64,000 nucleotides of DNA, from positions 1 through 64,000 of the forward strand of contig NZ_JBEDYP020000003.1 of the NCBI RefSeq assembly GCF_040117685.2. Reading direction: 5' to 3'. Positions 25,238-34,193 of the stretch are shown piece by piece (positions within the stretch are counted from its first letter, which is position 1; every line of letters starts with the position of its first letter). Source of the stretch: Gracilimonas sp040117685 (lineage in GTDB: Bacteria; Bacteroidota; Rhodothermia; Balneolales; Balneolaceae). The notes beneath the pieces were generated by a model. The model saw nothing but the letters and a program-made list of their open reading frames with translations. It was not told where the DNA came from and searched no databases. Position numbers and translations under genes: made by a program.

Positions 25238-26073
25238 TGGAATATGTTGAGCTTCAGATTTCACTTAAAGATGATTTTCACGAACTGTTGATCGCCGAAC
25301 TTTTTGACCTCGATTTTGAAGGTTTTGAACAGGATGATGATTTACTCATTGCTACCATTCCCACTCAGCGATTTGATGATTCCAAACGGGAGCAAATTGA
25401 AAAGCTGCTGATGAATTTTGGAGGGGAGTCATCCATTCTGAGTGAAAAGATTATACCTGATCAAAACTGGAATGAGACCTGGGAGAAAACCATACAGCCT
25501 CAGGCTATTGGTCGGTTTTATGTGCATCCCACCTGGTCAACGACCGGTGCCGATGTCAGTGATAAAATTGAGCTGATGATAGACCCAAAGATGGCTTTTG
25601 GAACCGGATATCATGCAACTACAAGGGTGATGCTGGAATGGCTGCCCGAGGTGATCAGTGAGGGCGACAAGATCCTTGATGCAGGAACCGGAACAGGTAT
25701 TTTAGCGATCGCAGCATTAAAATTGGGAGCTGAATCTGCTTTTGGCTTTGATATTGATGAGTGGAGCGAGACCAATGCCCAGGAAAATATTCTGCTTAAC
25801 GAAGTAAAGAATTTTGAAGTTAAACTTGGGTCCACAGAAGTAATTCCGGAAGGTGAGAAGTACGATGTGATTTTAGCCAACATAAACAGGAACGCATTGA
25901 TAGGTTTAATTCCCGAATTACTTAGGTATTTGAATGAGGGCGGGAAATTGCTCATCTCCGGACTGTTGGAAGAAGACGAGCCGGTGATGCTAAAACAGGA
26001 AGCCCTGGAAAAATTAACTCATCGCGATACCCGCCAGCATAAAGAGTGGATAGCCATATTATTTGAAGCATGA
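25237..26073 (+). CDS. prmA: Ribosomal protein L11 methyltransferase
   Basis: A 278-residue methyltransferase that trimethylates ribosomal protein L11. It has the N-terminal substrate-recognition domain (about 1-90, WNETWEKTIQP) and the SAM domain with ILDAGTGTGILAI near residue 147, followed by VILANINRNALIGLI, which matches the NPxY-like loop position in PrmA. GTGYHATTR before motif I is typical of PrmA. The start overlaps the previous stop (TAATG) and the end overlaps the next gene (ATGA), so translation is coupled throughout this operon. Confidence 0.93.
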   Translation: MEYVELQISLKDDFHELLIAELFDLDFEGFEQDDDLLIATIPTQRFDDSKREQIEKLLMNFGGESSILSEKIIPDQNWNETWEKTIQPQAIGRFYVHPTWSTTGADVSDKIELMIDPKMAFGTGYHATTRVMLEWLPEVISEGDKILDAGTGTGILAIAALKLGAESAFGFDIDEWSETNAQENILLNEVKNFEVKLGSTEVIPEGEKYDVILANINRNALIGLIPELLRYLNEGGKLLISGLLEEDEPVMLKQEALEKLTHRDTRQHKEWIAILFEA

Positions 26074-26987
26074 AAGCAGCGATAGACATTGGTACAAATA
26101 CGGTTCTTCTTTTGGTAGCTGAGTATGAAAACGGGGTTATTAAAAACGTCCACGAAGAACACCGTGTGCCCCGGTTGGGAAAAGGAGTAGATGCTGACAA
26201 GAATATAAATGAAGAGGCTACTGAAAGAGTAATAAACGCCCTTAGTGCTTACCGGAAAATATTAGCAGCTGACTTCCCTAAAGTAGATCAGATTATAGTT
26301 ACGGCTACGAGTGCTGTACGTGATGCCAACAACAGGAAAGCGTTTATTAACAGGGTGAAAGAGGAAACCGGTTTTGATATCAGGCTACTTTCAGGAAGGG
26401 AAGAAGCGGAGTGTACAGCTGCTGGTGCTTTATCCGTTCTTGAAAATATAGAAGATGAAGAAACACTGATTTTAGACATTGGTGGAGGGAGTACAGAAGT
26501 CGCTCTGGTTAAGGAAGGTAAAGTTACAGATGGCCATTCCTTTGATATGGGTTCGGTTCGGTTTACGGAACGTTTCCTCTCCGGAAATCCGCCTTCTTCC
26601 AAAGAAATAGAAGCCTGCAGAAATAAGGTAACCGGGTTTTACAAGAGCAGGGAATTTGAAGTAGGGGAAGAAGTGAAAGCCGTGGGAGTAGCCGGAACGG
26701 TTACTACGCTGGCGGCAATGGTTTTAAACATCACCAATTACGAGCCGGATAAGTTAAACGGCCATTCGCTGACTCTGGAATCGGTACAGAACTGCATCAA
26801 AGATTTTTCGGAGAATACGCATGAAGATATGCTGGCTCAGAACCCGGTATTTCTGAAGGGCAGGGAAGATATCTTTTTGGGAGGGATGCTGATTCTTGAA
26901 GGCTTTCTGAAGCACTTCAATTTTGAGGAAATTGTAGTATCAACCGGCGGTATTCGTCACGGGGCAATCATTACCTTAGCTAAATAA
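26070..26987 (+). CDS. Ppx/GppA phosphatase family protein
   Basis: A 305-residue ASKHA-fold phosphatase. It shows the first phosphate-binding motif AAIDIGTNTVLLLV, the second motif LILDIGGGSTEV (about 130-141), and AVGVAGTVTTLAAM towards the C-terminus. Such proteins hydrolyse polyphosphate or the pentaphosphate alarmone pppGpp. The length matches the short, two-domain form; the helical C-terminal extension of long Ppx enzymes is absent. It is the last gene of the tatA operon and is followed by a terminator hairpin. Confidence 0.93.
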   Translation: MKAAIDIGTNTVLLLVAEYENGVIKNVHEEHRVPRLGKGVDADKNINEEATERVINALSAYRKILAADFPKVDQIIVTATSAVRDANNRKAFINRVKEETGFDIRLLSGREEAECTAAGALSVLENIEDEETLILDIGGGSTEVALVKEGKVTDGHSFDMGSVRFTERFLSGNPPSSKEIEACRNKVTGFYKSREFEVGEEVKAVGVAGTVTTLAAMVLNITNYEPDKLNGHSLTLESVQNCIKDFSENTHEDMLAQNPVFLKGREDIFLGGMLILEGFLKHFNFEEIVVSTGGIRHGAIITLAK

Positions 26988-26991
26988 AAAA

Positions 26992-27023
26992 AAGCATCAC
27001 CCCGGCGGGAATGATGCTTCTTC
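26992..27023. terminator. Bidirectional terminator after the ppx gene
   Basis: AAGCATCA (26992-26999) pairs with TGATGCTT (27012-27019), with an inner CCC/GGG pairing, preceded by an A-run and followed by TTC. It lies between the convergent ppx and outer-membrane barrel genes, so it can stop both. Confidence 0.75.
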
Positions 27024-27039
27024 AGTTGTTCCTTCCGGG

Positions 27040-27558
27040 TTAATTGCCAATCGCAAAACGAAGTCCAACTCCGATATTCAGCTGGTCATAATCGCCAAGA
27101 ACGTATTTGAACTCACCAAAAAGGTTGGCAAAATCCAGGCCGTATTCAGCACCTGCGCCAACATTTAGCCCAACTTCTCCATTGTCGGAACTGAAGTTTC
27201 CGGAGCTCACTTTTACCCGCGTGTAATTCAATCCGGCCAGGGCATAGGCAATCAGGCCTTGTTCAGGATCATTCACAAAAATGTAATTCCCGTTTATGTT
27301 AAACTCGAACCAGTTTACATCGGCATTACCGGCATCATCGGGAAGGTAGAACCCGAGTTCGGCAACAGCCCGAAAATCTTCATTGATTCGGTAGGTGCCG
27401 TCGAGGCGTAAGCCCGGCTGCTCTATTTCACTTCCATACATTAAACCGGCTCCTATCTGGATATCTCCATAAGCGTTTTCGGCTTCCTGGGCTGAAGCAT
27501 TTGTATTGAGTGACAGGCTAAAAGCCAGGGCTAGGATTAAAAAGGATAATTTTCTCAT
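27040..27558 (-). CDS. Outer membrane beta-barrel protein
   Basis: A 172-residue exported protein: signal peptide to about residue 23 (cleavage ASA-Q), then alternating beta strands of the OmpW/porin-like small-barrel type, ending LNIGVGLRFAIGN. The strands DGTYRINEDFRAVAELGFYL and ANLFGEFKYVLG fit an eight-strand barrel. No enzymatic motif is present. It may be a structural or adhesin-like protein, as many small barrels are. The gene is convergent with ppx and starts at ATG 27558, divergent from the sigma factor gene. Confidence 0.75.
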   Translation of the reverse strand: MRKLSFLILALAFSLSLNTNASAQEAENAYGDIQIGAGLMYGSEIEQPGLRLDGTYRINEDFRAVAELGFYLPDDAGNADVNWFEFNINGNYIFVNDPEQGLIAYALAGLNYTRVKVSSGNFSSDNGEVGLNVGAGAEYGLDFANLFGEFKYVLGDYDQLNIGVGLRFAIGN

Positions 27559-27687
27559 AGTTCTGTGTGTTTTTTATTTGTTTAAAAGACTACACAGGTA
27601 TATGCGTCAAGTTTTAGAAAAAAGGCTCAAAAAAGACATTTTCATTTGTCTCAGGCTTTGTATTTTAAGGGCTGAATAATTGTAGAT

Positions 27688-28320
27688 ATGTCTGAAGAAA
27701 ATTCCGAAATCAAAAATACGTCACCGCGCGAAAATGCGTCTGCAAGTAGTCTCGAAGATGACAAATTTGTGGCGGAAGCATTAGCCGGTAAAGAAGATTC
27801 CTACAAAAAATTAGTAGATAAATATCAAAAGCCTCTCTATTTCCACATCCGAAAAATGATTAAAGAGGTGGAGCTTGTTGAAGACCTGGTCCAGGAAGTT
27901 TTTATGAAAGCCTTTCATAACCTTTCTTCTTACAGTAACGAGTATGCTTTTTCTACCTGGTTGTACCGCATTGCAACCAACCATACCATCGATTATTTAA
28001 GAAAGAAAAAGCTGCAAACACTCTCTATTAACGAGCCCTACAAAACTAAAGATGGGGACATGGAAATTCAGCTGCCGGATGAAAGCTTTTCTACCGATAC
28101 CCCGGTGATGAAGAAAGAAAGAAAGGCGATTGTTCAGCATGCCATCGAAAATCTTCCTGAGAAATATAAAGCCGTTATTGAGATGCGGCACATGGAGGAG
28201 AAGTCGTACCAGGAAATAGCGGACGTCCTGGATTTGCCGCTCGGTACGGTTAAAGCCCATATCTTCAGAGCAAGGGAACTACTCTACAAAGCATTGAAAG
28301 ATAAAAGAGAGCAATTCTAA
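27688..28320 (+). CDS. ECF-type RNA polymerase sigma factor
   Basis: A 210-residue extracytoplasmic-function sigma factor with region 2 (LVDKYQKPLYFHIRKM, LVEDLVQEVFMKAF, STWLYRIATNHTIDYLRKK) and region 4 with a helix-turn-helix (EKSYQEIADVLDLPLGTVKAHIFRARELL). An acidic, low-complexity N-terminal lead of about 30 residues precedes region 2. No anti-sigma gene follows; the next gene is a broken lipoprotein, which could be a target or partner. The promoter class it reads cannot be told. Confidence 0.93.
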   Translation: MSEENSEIKNTSPRENASASSLEDDKFVAEALAGKEDSYKKLVDKYQKPLYFHIRKMIKEVELVEDLVQEVFMKAFHNLSSYSNEYAFSTWLYRIATNHTIDYLRKKKLQTLSINEPYKTKDGDMEIQLPDESFSTDTPVMKKERKAIVQHAIENLPEKYKAVIEMRHMEEKSYQEIADVLDLPLGTVKAHIFRARELLYKALKDKREQF

Positions 28321-28389
28321 ATATTTATGAGCCTTTTCCGGGCAATTTTACGCATAGGTAAGTGAACACCTAAACATAATTTCAAAACT

Positions 28390-29194
28390 ATGCGTAATTC
28401 AAGAGTAATAACACTATTCTCGGTCGTACTTCTTTTTTCGTTTGCACTGATTTCTTGCGGGGATGATCCCACTTCTGCTAATGAAGATCCCCCTGTGCTG
28501 CCTACATTTGAGAATATAGAGCCCGACCTTTCTTATTTTGAGTCAAACCAGCCTCAGCAAAGTAATTCCAATTATTCAGAGGCCTATTACTACGGCGTGG
28601 GACTGGGTAGCATTGCCTTTACCTCTCAGGCCTATGTCAGTTTCTTTTCACTGGCTGATTCTGAAAATGCCGACTTTAAAAACGGTAAATGGGTATGGGA
28701 ATACAGCTATTCTTATGAAGGCGAATCTGTATCCATAAAACTAACGGCCGAACCCGACGGTGACTTTATTAACTGGGAAATGCTTTGGTCTTTTGATGAC
28801 GGTCAGGGCAATTCGATCACGGATTATGCAATTGTAACAGGCCGTATTGCCTCTGATGGCAATTCAGGAAGCTGGACATTCAATGCACTAAATCCGGATA
28901 CTAATGAGGGAAGAACCGGTTCTTATTTCTGAATGGTCCACCTCCGGTGAGAATAATCTGGAAATCGAAACCGATTATTATGACTCAGGCAGTGTGGTAA
29001 CAACCTATACCTATACTCAGAATGACAACGAATTCACAGTTTTCTTAAGCGATACGGATGAAGAAAACGACTTAACCGTTTTCTGGGATGATGAAGCTAT
29101 GACCGGGTACTTGCAGATCGGATCTGATTCATCAAACCGATCGTGCTGGGATAGTAATTTTGAGGATGTTGCCTGCGCCAGCGTTGGGTATTAA
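28390..29194 (+). pseudogene. Lipoprotein gene with an internal frameshift
   Basis: The first frame (28390-28932) has a lipobox (ALISC) and a mature part that stops right after ...NEGRTGSYF. A second frame beginning inside (28904-29194) continues as ISEWSTSGENNLEIETDYY and ends naturally. Dropping one A in GGAAGAACCGG (about 28912-28917) joins them as NEGRPVLISEW, giving about 267 residues. The two halves look like one beta-rich secreted protein that I do not recognise. It is either a single-base error or a decaying gene. Confidence 0.75.
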
Positions 29195-29197
29195 TGG

Positions 29198-29250
29198 ACT
29201 GATAAAGTAGCTATCAAGCCGGCCGGTTTTTTAATCAGTCGGCTTTTTTT
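29198..29250. terminator. Terminator between the lipoprotein and queG
   Basis: AAGCCG (29216-29221) pairs with CGGCTT (29240-29245), followed by TTTTT. An outer pairing of GACTGATAAA (29198-29207) with TTTAATCAGTC (29230-29240) gives an alternative longer stem. It lies between convergent genes and may serve both. Confidence 0.65.
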
Positions 29251-30196
29251 ATTTGGTGAGATTCCGGGATACAATCTCTACGTTCGACTTAAACTTATCA
29301 TACTTAGCCCGTCGGATTGCACTTCCCTCAAAAGTCTCATCATACTGTTGGGGAGTAAGGTTCTCCCAGAACTCCATATCCCGTTCAACCACATACTCTC
29401 TTGGATGCAGGTCTTCAAATTGTGCCGTTATGGATTTACTGTTCCAGGGACATACATCCTGACAAATATCACAGCCATACACCCAGTTTTCAATATCTGT
29501 TTGGTACCGCCTGTCTATTTCTTCTTTCAGCTCAATGGTGAGGTAGGAAATACATTTAGTAGCATCCACTCTGTACGGTTCATAAATCGCATCAGTAGGG
29601 CAGGCATCCAGGCAGCGGGTACATGAGCCGCAATGGTCGGTTACGGGCGTGTCGTAGCTTAATTCGGCGTCTATTATCATTTCCCCGATAAATACAAACG
29701 AACCAATGTCTTTGTTCAGCAGGTTGGAATTTTTTCCGATCCAGCCAAGTCCGGCTCTTTGTGCCCATACCTTATCCAGTACCGGGGCAGAGTCCACGAA
29801 AATTCGTCCTTCAATTCCGCCTAATAATTCCTTGCTGAAATTGAACAGCTCCTTCAGCTTCTTCTTCAGCACTTTGTGGTAATCACGCCCGTGTGCATAT
29901 TTGGCAATCAAGGGCTCGTTCTTTTCCCCGATTTGTTGTTGGTGGGATGGATGATAGTAGCTGGCTAAAACGGAAACCAACGTTTTTGAACCGGGAACCA
30001 AGAGGGTAGGATCAACTCTTTTATCAAAATGATTGCCCATCCAGTCCATAGTGCCGTTACGGTTTTGCTTCAGCCATTCCTCAAGGCGTCGGGCTTCATG
30101 AGGGAGATGTTGGGCTTTGGCGAATCCACAGGCATCAAATCCCAGCTGTAGGGCGCGCGAACGGATTTGTTCTGTGAATTTTTGCTGCTGAAGCAT
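29249..30196 (-). CDS. queG: Epoxyqueuosine reductase QueG
   Basis: A 315-residue enzyme that completes queuosine synthesis in tRNA by reducing epoxyqueuosine, using cobalamin and two 4Fe-4S clusters. Cluster cysteines are visible in CGSCTRCLDACPTDAI and CDICQDVCPWN. The N-terminal segment GFDACGFAKAQHLPHEARRLEEWL and the short length without HEAT repeats match the QueG type of this group. It is the last gene of a minus-strand run with the FtsE-like gene 6 bases upstream. Confidence 0.95.
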   Translation of the reverse strand: MLQQQKFTEQIRSRALQLGFDACGFAKAQHLPHEARRLEEWLKQNRNGTMDWMGNHFDKRVDPTLLVPGSKTLVSVLASYYHPSHQQQIGEKNEPLIAKYAHGRDYHKVLKKKLKELFNFSKELLGGIEGRIFVDSAPVLDKVWAQRAGLGWIGKNSNLLNKDIGSFVFIGEMIIDAELSYDTPVTDHCGSCTRCLDACPTDAIYEPYRVDATKCISYLTIELKEEIDRRYQTDIENWVYGCDICQDVCPWNSKSITAQFEDLHPREYVVERDMEFWENLTPQQYDETFEGSAIRRAKYDKFKSNVEIVSRNLTK

Positions 30197-30202
30197 TCCG
30201 AA

Positions 30203-30907
30203 TTACGTTTTTTCCGGAACCAGTTTCTCGCCTTTCCAGATTAAATTCTGAGTTTTACCATTTACCATACGTACCGTGCGGGCACGGTATTTTTTGACCA
30301 CGGCATAATCGTGAGTAACCATCAATACGGCCATGCCCCGGTTGTTGATACTCCGCAGCAGCTCCATAATGTCTTTGGTGGCTTTGGGATCAAGGTTTCC
30401 GGTGGGTTCATCGGCCAGTAAAATTCGGGGCTCGTTAGCTAAAGCCCTTGCAATAACCACACGTTGTTGTTCACCTCCGGAGAGGTCCTTCGGCATGTGC
30501 TTTCTCCGATGACTAAGCCCAACCATAGTCAATACTTCCAATACGCGCTGTTTGATGAACTTGGGTTTTTCTCCGGTTACCTGAAGGGCAAAGGCTACAT
30601 TTTCGTGTACGTTTCGATCCTGCAAAAGCTGGAAATCCTGAAATACAATACCGAGCCTTCTGCGCAGCATGGGTACTTCCCGTTCCGATATTTTGTTTAC
30701 CGGGTATTCAGTCACACGAACGGTTCCGGTATAGGGTACAACATCACGGTACAAAAGTTTCAGGAAAGAGCTTTTTCCGATACCCGTCGGTCCAATCAGG
30801 TAGGCAAACTCACCGTTATGAAGCTTGAAGTTTACATCATCCAATACCCTGGTATGATCATATCTCAGGGTTACATTCTTAAGTTCAATTACTGCTGTTT
30901 CTGACAT
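30203..30907 (-). CDS. ftsE: FtsE-like ABC transporter ATP-binding protein
   Basis: A 234-residue ABC ATPase. The Walker A is GPTGIGKS (39-46), the signature LSGGEQQR, the Walker B ILLADEP and the switch histidine THDYAVV. The subtype ending with AVLMVTHDYAVVKKYRARTVRMVNGK is typical of FtsE, which with FtsX activates cell-wall hydrolases at the division site. No ftsX gene is found in the window: the neighbours are a methyltransferase and queG. It overlaps the methyltransferase by 19 bases and so is coupled to it. It could also be the ATPase of another transporter. Confidence 0.85.
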   Translation of the reverse strand: MSETAVIELKNVTLRYDHTRVLDDVNFKLHNGEFAYLIGPTGIGKSSFLKLLYRDVVPYTGTVRVTEYPVNKISEREVPMLRRRLGIVFQDFQLLQDRNVHENVAFALQVTGEKPKFIKQRVLEVLTMVGLSHRRKHMPKDLSGGEQQRVVIARALANEPRILLADEPTGNLDPKATKDIMELLRSINNRGMAVLMVTHDYAVVKKYRARTVRMVNGKTQNLIWKGEKLVPEKT

Positions 30908-31671
30908 CGAAGTACCATCGTTACGCGTGTGCTTTTTTCGTCTGCATCCACCAAATCAAAACCCTCATATTTGGCTACCTGATGATAGGAGGTTTGTTCC
31001 AAAATTGATAGCATTTCCTTGAGCGAATAAATTCGCTGCCTGTGAATTTCATGGTAGCTTTCAAGAACGGTTTTACCATCGTCGTCCATTTTATCGATTT
31101 CAAACTCGTTGTAATGAAAATGCTCTCCCGGTTCATACCGGCTTTCCCTGAAATAGCGGTAGTTGCCAAAGCTGCCTTCTTCATTGTTGAGGTAATCTAC
31201 CGCTTCCAGTGAGTTTTGCGGGGTGGAAAAGTCGAAGATCAATAATCCACCCGGATTCAAAATATTCGAACATCCTTTCAGCATTTTGTGGATTTCTTCT
31301 TTTGAGTGAAGGTAATTCACACTGTCGAATACAGAGAAGATAATATCATAAGTATCATTACTACGAATATCCCTGAAATCCATGGTATGAAAGTCAACAT
31401 CTGCTTCCTGTTGTGCTGCTTTTAATCTGGCTTTCTCAATCATGGCAGACGACAGATCGGTAGCGGTAAGCTCATATTCGTCAAGTTGTGCAAGATGCAG
31501 GGAAATAGCCCCGGTTCCGCAAGCCAGTTCGAGCACATCAACAGGGTCTGGGTGGTGAGTTTGGATTACTTCATCTATAAAGTCTGCCCACATTTCATAG
31601 TCTACGTCCTTCATCAGGGTGTCGTAGAGTTCGGCCAATGCTGTATAGATTTTGGCTTGTTCAGTCTTCAC
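30889..31671 (-). CDS. Class I SAM-dependent methyltransferase
   Basis: A 260-residue methyltransferase with motif I VLELACGTGAISLHLAQ, an acidic motif II residue in LTATDLSSAMIEKAR and a later FDVFSVFDSVNYLHS region. It resembles the Bacteroidota class I enzymes whose acceptor is not known. GTG 31671 is the preferred start, overlapping the pdxA stop by 11 bases; upstream extension would run through pdxA. It overlaps the FtsE gene at its end, so the three genes are one transcript. Confidence 0.8.
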   Translation of the reverse strand: MKTEQAKIYTALAELYDTLMKDVDYEMWADFIDEVIQTHHPDPVDVLELACGTGAISLHLAQLDEYELTATDLSSAMIEKARLKAAQQEADVDFHTMDFRDIRSNDTYDIIFSVFDSVNYLHSKEEIHKMLKGCSNILNPGGLLIFDFSTPQNSLEAVDYLNNEEGSFGNYRYFRESRYEPGEHFHYNEFEIDKMDDDGKTVLESYHEIHRQRIYSLKEMLSILEQTSYHQVAKYEGFDLVDADEKSTRVTMVLRCQKQQ

Positions 31672-32671
31672 TAAGTCGTTTATTTGCAAGTTCAACCGCC
31701 AGTTTGTACGCTTCTTTGAAAGAAGATGGATTGGCAACACCTTTGCCTGCTATATCAAAGGCCGTGCCATGATCCGGAGAAGTGCGGATGATAGGAAGTC
31801 CGGCCGTAAAATTCACCCCTTTACCAAAAGACAGTAGTTTAAACGGAGCCAGTCCCTGATCGTGATACATCGCTAAAATCGCATCGTGATGTTTGTGAAG
31901 CTGTTGCCCGAAAAAACCATCGGCGGGGAAGGGGCCATGAAGGGTTATATCTGTTCGTTTTTCCCTGATCATTTTCAGGGACGGGGTGATAGTATCAATT
32001 TCCTCCATACCAATTACACCACCATCACCGGCATGGGGATTTAAGCCGAACACGGCAATTTTAGGGTTTGTAATCCCAAAATCATGAATCAGGCTCGAGG
32101 AAAGAATTTCAACTTTCTCTTCGATGACATCCGGAGTGATGGCTTTTGAAATATCTTTCACCGGAATATGGGTCGTGGCCAATGCCACCCTCAAATCTCC
32201 GCTAACCAGCATCATAAGCACAGAATCGGTATTAGTTTGAGAAGCCAGGAATTCGGTATGCCCCGGTATTTCATAACCGGCCAGGTTCACGGCTTCTTTG
32301 GATATCGGAGCGGTTACCATTGCATTTACCACATGGTTCACGCAAAAATGTATGCATTGCTCGATGGATTGCATAGCCGCCTTGCCGCTTTGGGCAGACT
32401 GTATGCCCGGAGTCATTTTCAAATTATCTACAGCAAAGCTGAGAACGTTAATGGTTCCCGACTGTAAACCGGTGACGTCCTCTGAATAATTAACATCTAA
32501 ATCATAAGGTAGGTAGGAGAGAACGGAGGTTATGATCTCTTTCGGGGAAATGATCACAGGAGTGGATGTTCCCAAATCCAAATCGGACAATGACTTCAGG
32601 ACGATCTCCGGACCAATCCCGTTAAAGTCGCCAATCGAAATAGCTATGCGTGGAATATCTTTCTTAAGCAT
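31661..32671 (-). CDS. pdxA: 4-hydroxythreonine-4-phosphate dehydrogenase
   Basis: A 336-residue metal-dependent dehydrogenase of pyridoxal 5'-phosphate synthesis (DXP-dependent route); it oxidises and decarboxylates 4-phosphohydroxy-L-threonine. Family features are IAISIGDFNGIGPEIVLKS at the start, VTAPISKEAVNLAGYEIPGHTE (split here at the conserved HTE), NPHAGDGG and the ligand-rich MYHDQGLAPFKLL with the catalytic histidine and aspartate. The length is usual. It lies 41 bases after the GWxTD gene and overlaps the methyltransferase gene. Confidence 0.96.
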   Translation of the reverse strand: MLKKDIPRIAISIGDFNGIGPEIVLKSLSDLDLGTSTPVIISPKEIITSVLSYLPYDLDVNYSEDVTGLQSGTINVLSFAVDNLKMTPGIQSAQSGKAAMQSIEQCIHFCVNHVVNAMVTAPISKEAVNLAGYEIPGHTEFLASQTNTDSVLMMLVSGDLRVALATTHIPVKDISKAITPDVIEEKVEILSSSLIHDFGITNPKIAVFGLNPHAGDGGVIGMEEIDTITPSLKMIREKRTDITLHGPFPADGFFGQQLHKHHDAILAMYHDQGLAPFKLLSFGKGVNFTAGLPIIRTSPDHGTAFDIAGKGVANPSSFKEAYKLAVELANKRLSED

Positions 32672-32712
32672 GATACGCCTAAAATAAGGCGATTAATGGG
32701 CAATACACAGCG

Positions 32713-34086
32713 TTATCGAGTTCCAACCAGCATAAAGTCGCCGAAGCCGGAAGTGGCCTCAAACACAAACGTACGACTTGGGTACTTCCAAAGCTCAATG
32801 GTTTTTCCGCTTTCCGGAAACCGGCGTTCTTTATTATTTGGGGGACCAAACTTTATATACACTTCTCCCTGATCACTTTCGTGACCCATGGGGTTTTCCT
32901 GGCTGCCGAACTCTTTGAAGGCAAAATCAATTCGACGGTAGTATTCGGCCATTAATTCGTTATACACAGTTTTTGGAGTTGGGTCTTTGCTGTCCCAGAA
33001 TTCTCTGAACTTTCTTTCCCGCTCACGGTTATTTCCACTGTTTATTTGCTTGAGTTCTTTCTCAGAAATAATGTAGTTCAGATTATTAATGGCAACATCC
33101 AGGTTATACAGACTGGCAGGCATGTTTGGCCAGTAGGATCGGAAAAAGGATCTTGCTACCGGTTCATCTTGTCCGTCTTTGGTTAATTTCAATATATAAG
33201 GAGCATTTTCAAAAGTGCTTCCGGGAATGGATACAAGGGCATACGTATAGGGATGGTTACCCTGAACGAGATTCAGTGCCGGGTTTTCTGATTTAATAAG
33301 CCTGATCGTTGAGTTTTGAAATACTTCATCAGAATTGAGTTCTGCAGAATAGATAGTTTCAATAGAGGAGGTATCCCGCCGGGAAGTATTTGCCTTATCA
33401 ACTTTTAAGTGGTACTTAGCTGAACCATCATAATCTGGAATTCGGACTAATGCATAGAAGTCTTCGCCGAACAGAACATTCTGCTCCATGTTCATCAGTT
33501 CCAACCGGTTTCCTTTTTTATTCTTTACTAAAATAACTTCTCCGGTTTTCTTTTGGGATAAGTCCGGAACATATATTCCCCGACGGCGTGTATTTCTTTC
33601 GTTTACTTCCTGCATCATAGCCAGCTGAAGAATAAAGTTGTAGTGTCCGGCATTAAGTTCTGTAGAGACTGAACCCGAAGCATACATCTTTGAGGATTGT
33701 GTTTGCTCAAAATTGGATGTGAAAAGAGTGTCTTTCCAAACATCACGGGAAGCAGAATTGGCAGACGGATCCTCCCGTCGTTTTAATTTCCCCTCAAAAA
33801 TCTCTGTGCTAAGTCTTATTGTGGAGTAGAATTCAGCATTCTCAGGAGCATTCAGGTCGTTATTAAGTGGAATCTTTTTAAACGGGATAAAGTCATTATT
33901 AAACCTGAATACAAAGGCTAACGTTGTGTTTCCATCATCACCGGGAAGGATAATATCATCAATGAAAATAGTTGGGCTCTGCGACCTCATAACCAGTTGT
34001 CGATAATTTACCCGTTGTGCAAGTATGGAGGTGGAAAAACCTAAAAGCAAAAGGATGGCTAAAAGTCGCTTACTCATGGAAGTCAT
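32713..34086 (-). CDS. GWxTD domain-containing secreted protein
   Basis: A 457-residue protein with a signal peptide (cleavage ILA-Q, about residue 23) and a C-terminal GWxTD domain (about 350-450). The domain reads REFWDSKDPTPKT near 368 and EVYIKFGPPNNKERR near 410, matching the family except that the founding GWxTD motif itself is not obvious. GWxTD proteins are common in Bacteroidota and Acidobacteriota; their role is unknown. ATG 34086 is used, with ATG 34077 (MSKRLL) as a good alternative. It starts the minus-strand operon with pdxA. Confidence 0.85.
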   Translation of the reverse strand: MTSMSKRLLAILLLLGFSTSILAQRVNYRQLVMRSQSPTIFIDDIILPGDDGNTTLAFVFRFNNDFIPFKKIPLNNDLNAPENAEFYSTIRLSTEIFEGKLKRREDPSANSASRDVWKDTLFTSNFEQTQSSKMYASGSVSTELNAGHYNFILQLAMMQEVNERNTRRRGIYVPDLSQKKTGEVILVKNKKGNRLELMNMEQNVLFGEDFYALVRIPDYDGSAKYHLKVDKANTSRRDTSSIETIYSAELNSDEVFQNSTIRLIKSENPALNLVQGNHPYTYALVSIPGSTFENAPYILKLTKDGQDEPVARSFFRSYWPNMPASLYNLDVAINNLNYIISEKELKQINSGNNRERERKFREFWDSKDPTPKTVYNELMAEYYRRIDFAFKEFGSQENPMGHESDQGEVYIKFGPPNNKERRFPESGKTIELWKYPSRTFVFEATSGFGDFMLVGTR

Positions 34087-34193
34087 TTTTTTGAATGATT
34101 TAAATCAATATCGGGGTTTACACATTAAATATAATCCCTATTTTCAACGCAGCATTCGAATCAACATTATACAAACAAAAAAGATAACAGAAT

